This document shows, in pieces, positions 61,366 through 64,000 of a stretch of 64,000 nucleotides of DNA. Below the pieces are notes generated by a model. That model ran no database searches. It saw only the letters and a list, made by a program, of their open reading frames with translations, and was not told where the DNA came from. This DNA comes from Chrysophaeum taylorii (lineage: Eukaryota > Sar > Pelagophyceae > Pelagomonadales > Pelagomonadaceae): the NCBI GenBank assembly GCA_029834535.1, contig JAQMWT010000024.1, positions 186,001-250,000 of the forward strand, written 5' to 3'. Within the stretch, counting starts at the first letter, position 1. The number at the start of each line of letters is the position of its first letter. A program made the translations under genes and the position numbers.

Positions 61366-64000
61366 TTGCGCTCTGCGATCGACGAGGTCTCCATCAAAGA
61401 CCTCATTATATCGCCGTGCTCTTGCATTCGCACCATCCCCGCCCAATTCCGCGAGGCATGGGCGAGCGCAATGGCCGAGGTGTGTTCATGGTTTGAAGAC
61501 GCCACTTCCGATAACGCTCGTGACCGTGCCCTCCTTTGGTACATGAGCCTTCACAGCCTACTTCTTCGGCGAGCACCACGAGGCGGCGCCCGTCGGCCCG
61601 ACGTGCTCACTCGCACTCACTGACCGCTTTACAGCCTTCGCCGCAGGGCGTTACGACCTCCTCATTGACGGCTACCTCCACGACGTGACTCGCGTGCGCT
61701 CCCATGTACGCTCACGGGCGGCCCCGACGATGACGCGGACGCACTTCGTGCATTGCGACTCGCTGAATCTGGCGACCTCTCTCGGGCGTGCCGTATTCTC
61801 ACCAGCCTGGGCATCGCCGACCCATGCCACCCAGACGTCATGCGCCAACTCGTGTCCAAACATCCTGCTCGCAAGGAGGACCTTCACACTTTCCCCAACC
61901 ACCCGCAAGGGCTCGCCACACTCTCGGTCGCCCTGCGTGAAACTTACCGCACGCTCCGGCCGAAGGCTGGTGTGGGCCCCGACCAGTGCCGCAATGAATT
62001 CCTCTCCGTTTTCGCCCAGCCCTTCCCGAGCAACGTCAAGGCACGCTCGGCGATGGACAAAATCGACAACCTTGAGACCTTGTTCGTTCGTGGAGCTCTT
62101 CCTGACTGGTATTACTTCATCACCACCACGGTAACCCTCATTCCGTTGGTAAACGACGCGCCGCTGACGCTAACCAAGCACCTGACGTTCGACCTATCGG
62201 CATTGGCACCGTCCGCCGCCGTGCCACTGGACGGTGCCTTGTGCGTAGCCTCCACTCCGAGCTCTCTGAGGCACTGTACCCGATCAACGTTGCCGTCGGG
62301 GTCAAGGGCGGCCCCTCGCGCCTCGTCTTTGGCGTCCGCACCCACGCGGAGCAGTACCCCGACCAGGTCATCATCAAGCTGGACAAACGCAACGCCTTCA
62401 ACGAGCTCAAGCGCCGGACCGTCGTGGACAAACTCGCAAACCACGCCAACGCTAAGCTGCGTGCCTTTGGCCACTTTATGTTCAAGCAATTGCGGCCGGC
62501 ATCCTGGGTGGCCCTCCACGGCCCCACCGGCCTCGATCGCGCCCCCTTCGACTCTCAAGAAGGCGGCCAGCAAGGCGACCCCACCTATCCACCGGCGTAC
62601 TGTCTGGCAACGCATGAGGCCGCTCAGGCCCTTGACACCCGCTTACGTTCATGTGCCGGCTACGCCCGATTTGGCATGGACGACGGCGTCATCTCTGGTT
62701 CCCTCGTGAGGTTGTCGACGCCCTCCTGCAGTACGCCCGCGACATCCAAGCTAGCGGCGAGGAGCTCCGCCTCGACAAGTGCGAGGCGTTCTGTCCGGCA
62801 CTTGGCATGGGGCTTCTCGACCACCCCGATGTTCACGACCACGTCCAAGTTGCGCCTGACGGCACGCGTACTCTTGCTGGTATCCCCGTTGTCGCCGACG
62901 GCCTCGTAATCTACGGTGTGCCCATCGGCTCCCGGCCACGCCGGAGATGCCTATGTCGAAGCTACCTTGCAACGCGAGGTTGACGCTCAGGTGAGCTACA
63001 TGAGCCGTATTCGCACCAAGCTCCAGAACGTCTCCCTCCACTGCATGTACTCGTTGGGCCGCTACTGCATCGCCCCGCGCATGGACTACATCGCGCAACA
63101 CTGCTACCCCACCAATGCCTTGAGCGCGCTCCGCCGCTTCGACGTTGCCGCCTCAGCTTCGTCGCCACAGCACTTGGCGCAGATCCGCGTCAGGTTTTTG
63201 ACTCCAACGGCATCGTCCTCCAACGCCTCCGTCTTCCTGCTCGAAGTGGGGGTGGCGGCATTCGCTCCTGCGCCGACCTCAGCCCCGCCGCCTTTGTTGG
63301 CACGGCGGCCCAGGCCCTCCCACACCTCGTCGACCTTCGCGATCCTACGGGTGCCTTGAGGTCCCTGGCTACCTTCCCCGCCTCGCCTCGGTCCTGGGTG
63401 CCACTTCTTTTCGCACAGGTAACGAGTTGCACCGTTGGCACCACCTCCTCGCATCCGGTTGCCGCCTGGGGCGGGCACTCGAGACTGCGTGGGACGGACT
63501 TCGGGCTGATCTCCGTACCACGCTGGCTTCCCACGGCGGCGCTGGTTCCGGCGACCCCGCCAACGTTCATCTCGTCGACGGTCCTCTCTCCCACGAATTC
63601 GTCTCCATGGGCGTCCTCGTCGACCCCACCATCTCGACACCCGTGCTCATACCCCAACTCCAGCGTGCTCTAACCTCCCAGCGCGAGACAGCTCGGGCCA
63701 CTGCACTCCAGCGCCTTGCGGCCACCCTTCCCATCACCGAAGCACTTCGAGTAGCGGCGTCCTCATGGGATCGCTTCTCGACCACGTTCATCAGCTCGTG
63801 GCCCAGCTCTGGCCTTCAAATCCCCAACCGCTGCTGGGCTGAGATGTGTGCCCAGTACTTTGGCTACCCCTCTCCAGCTTGTTTGGGCCTCGTGGGCACT
63901 CGCATTCTGGGCACTGACGTCGTTCTCGACGCTCACGGCAAGGTGCTTCTCACGCAGGCCAACCTTGTCAACCGCGGAGGAGCGCGGACCACCTGGCATG
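61366..64000 (+). pseudogene. LINE-A reverse transcriptase, multiply frameshifted, continues past window
   Basis: Order of motifs: R-A-P-R-G-G-A-R-R (about 61570), A-L-R-L-A-E-S-G-D-L-S-R-A (61750), L-I-P-L-V then D-V-R-P-I-G-I-G-T-V-R-R (62180), motif A L-D-K-R-N-A-F-N (62380), motif B G-G-Q-Q-G-D-P (62565), motif C F-G-M-D-D-G-V-I-S (62670; Met in place of the usual Ala or Leu), R-L-P-A-R-S-G-G-G-G-I-R-S (63225), E-L-H-R-W-H-H-L-L (63425). These lie in changing frames, with breaks near 61622, 61725, 62150, 62700, 62935 and 63160, so the copy is dead. The missing C-terminus corresponds to the fragment at 38795-39853. Confidence 0.8.

Overview
This is nuclear DNA of a eukaryote. Several coding regions are joined across short GT-AG introns of 50 to 77 nt, gene order is not operonic, and the DNA is GC-rich and carries many microsatellites and non-LTR retrotransposon, helicase-bearing and satellite-like repeats. 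The gene set (XRN1-type exoribonuclease, TruD/PUS7-type pseudouridine synthase, a GH149-like beta-glucan phosphorylase, indoleamine 2,3-dioxygenase, a bacterial-style hybrid histidine kinase, a TauD-family dioxygenase, NRPS-like enzymes) suggests a unicellular alga, most likely a stramenopile such as a pelagophyte. That placement is inference from gene content, not a sequence match.

Layout. 1-13 kb is mostly single-copy: a secreted protein with a duplicated domain (minus, cut by the window edge), a hybrid sensor kinase (minus), a dispersed repeat (4.4-5.4 kb), XRN1 (minus) and, head to head with it, a beta-propeller protein (plus). 14.4-34.1 kb is a tandem duplication of a unit of about 9.7 kb. 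Each copy holds one multi-exon NRPS-like gene: fatty-acyl-AMP-ligase-like adenylation domain, a long unrecognised middle region, a carrier protein, then six membrane segments alternating with three hexapeptide (left-handed beta-helix) modules, the plan of the terminal region of poly-lysine synthetase-like NRPSs. 34.25-40.75 kb is a near-symmetric block: inverted arms carrying a minisatellite and a Helitron-type helicase remnant enclose inverted arrays of LINE 3' ends and one intact TauD-family gene. 42.9-45.6 kb is a 5'-truncated LINE with RNase H. 45.7-46.6 kb is a DUF900-like alpha/beta hydrolase (minus). 46.7-50.2 kb is repeats again, including a retroinsertion with a clear 12-bp target duplication. 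51-57.7 kb returns to genes: TruD, the GH149-like phosphorylase and, converging on it, a membrane-anchored IDO. 57.75-59.64 kb is a compact copy of the inverted-arm element. 59.7-64 kb is a longer, frameshifted LINE with a RING-like ORF and reverse transcriptase, running off the right edge.

How the parts relate. The housekeeping genes are independent. The best candidate for a new system is the duplicated FAAL-carrier-6TM/3LbH gene: one polypeptide could activate a carboxylic or fatty acid, load it on a carrier and act on it at a membrane. The second is the inverted-arm element family, one copy of which encloses a dioxygenase gene. All start sites and splice joins are read by eye; no database search or transcript evidence was available.
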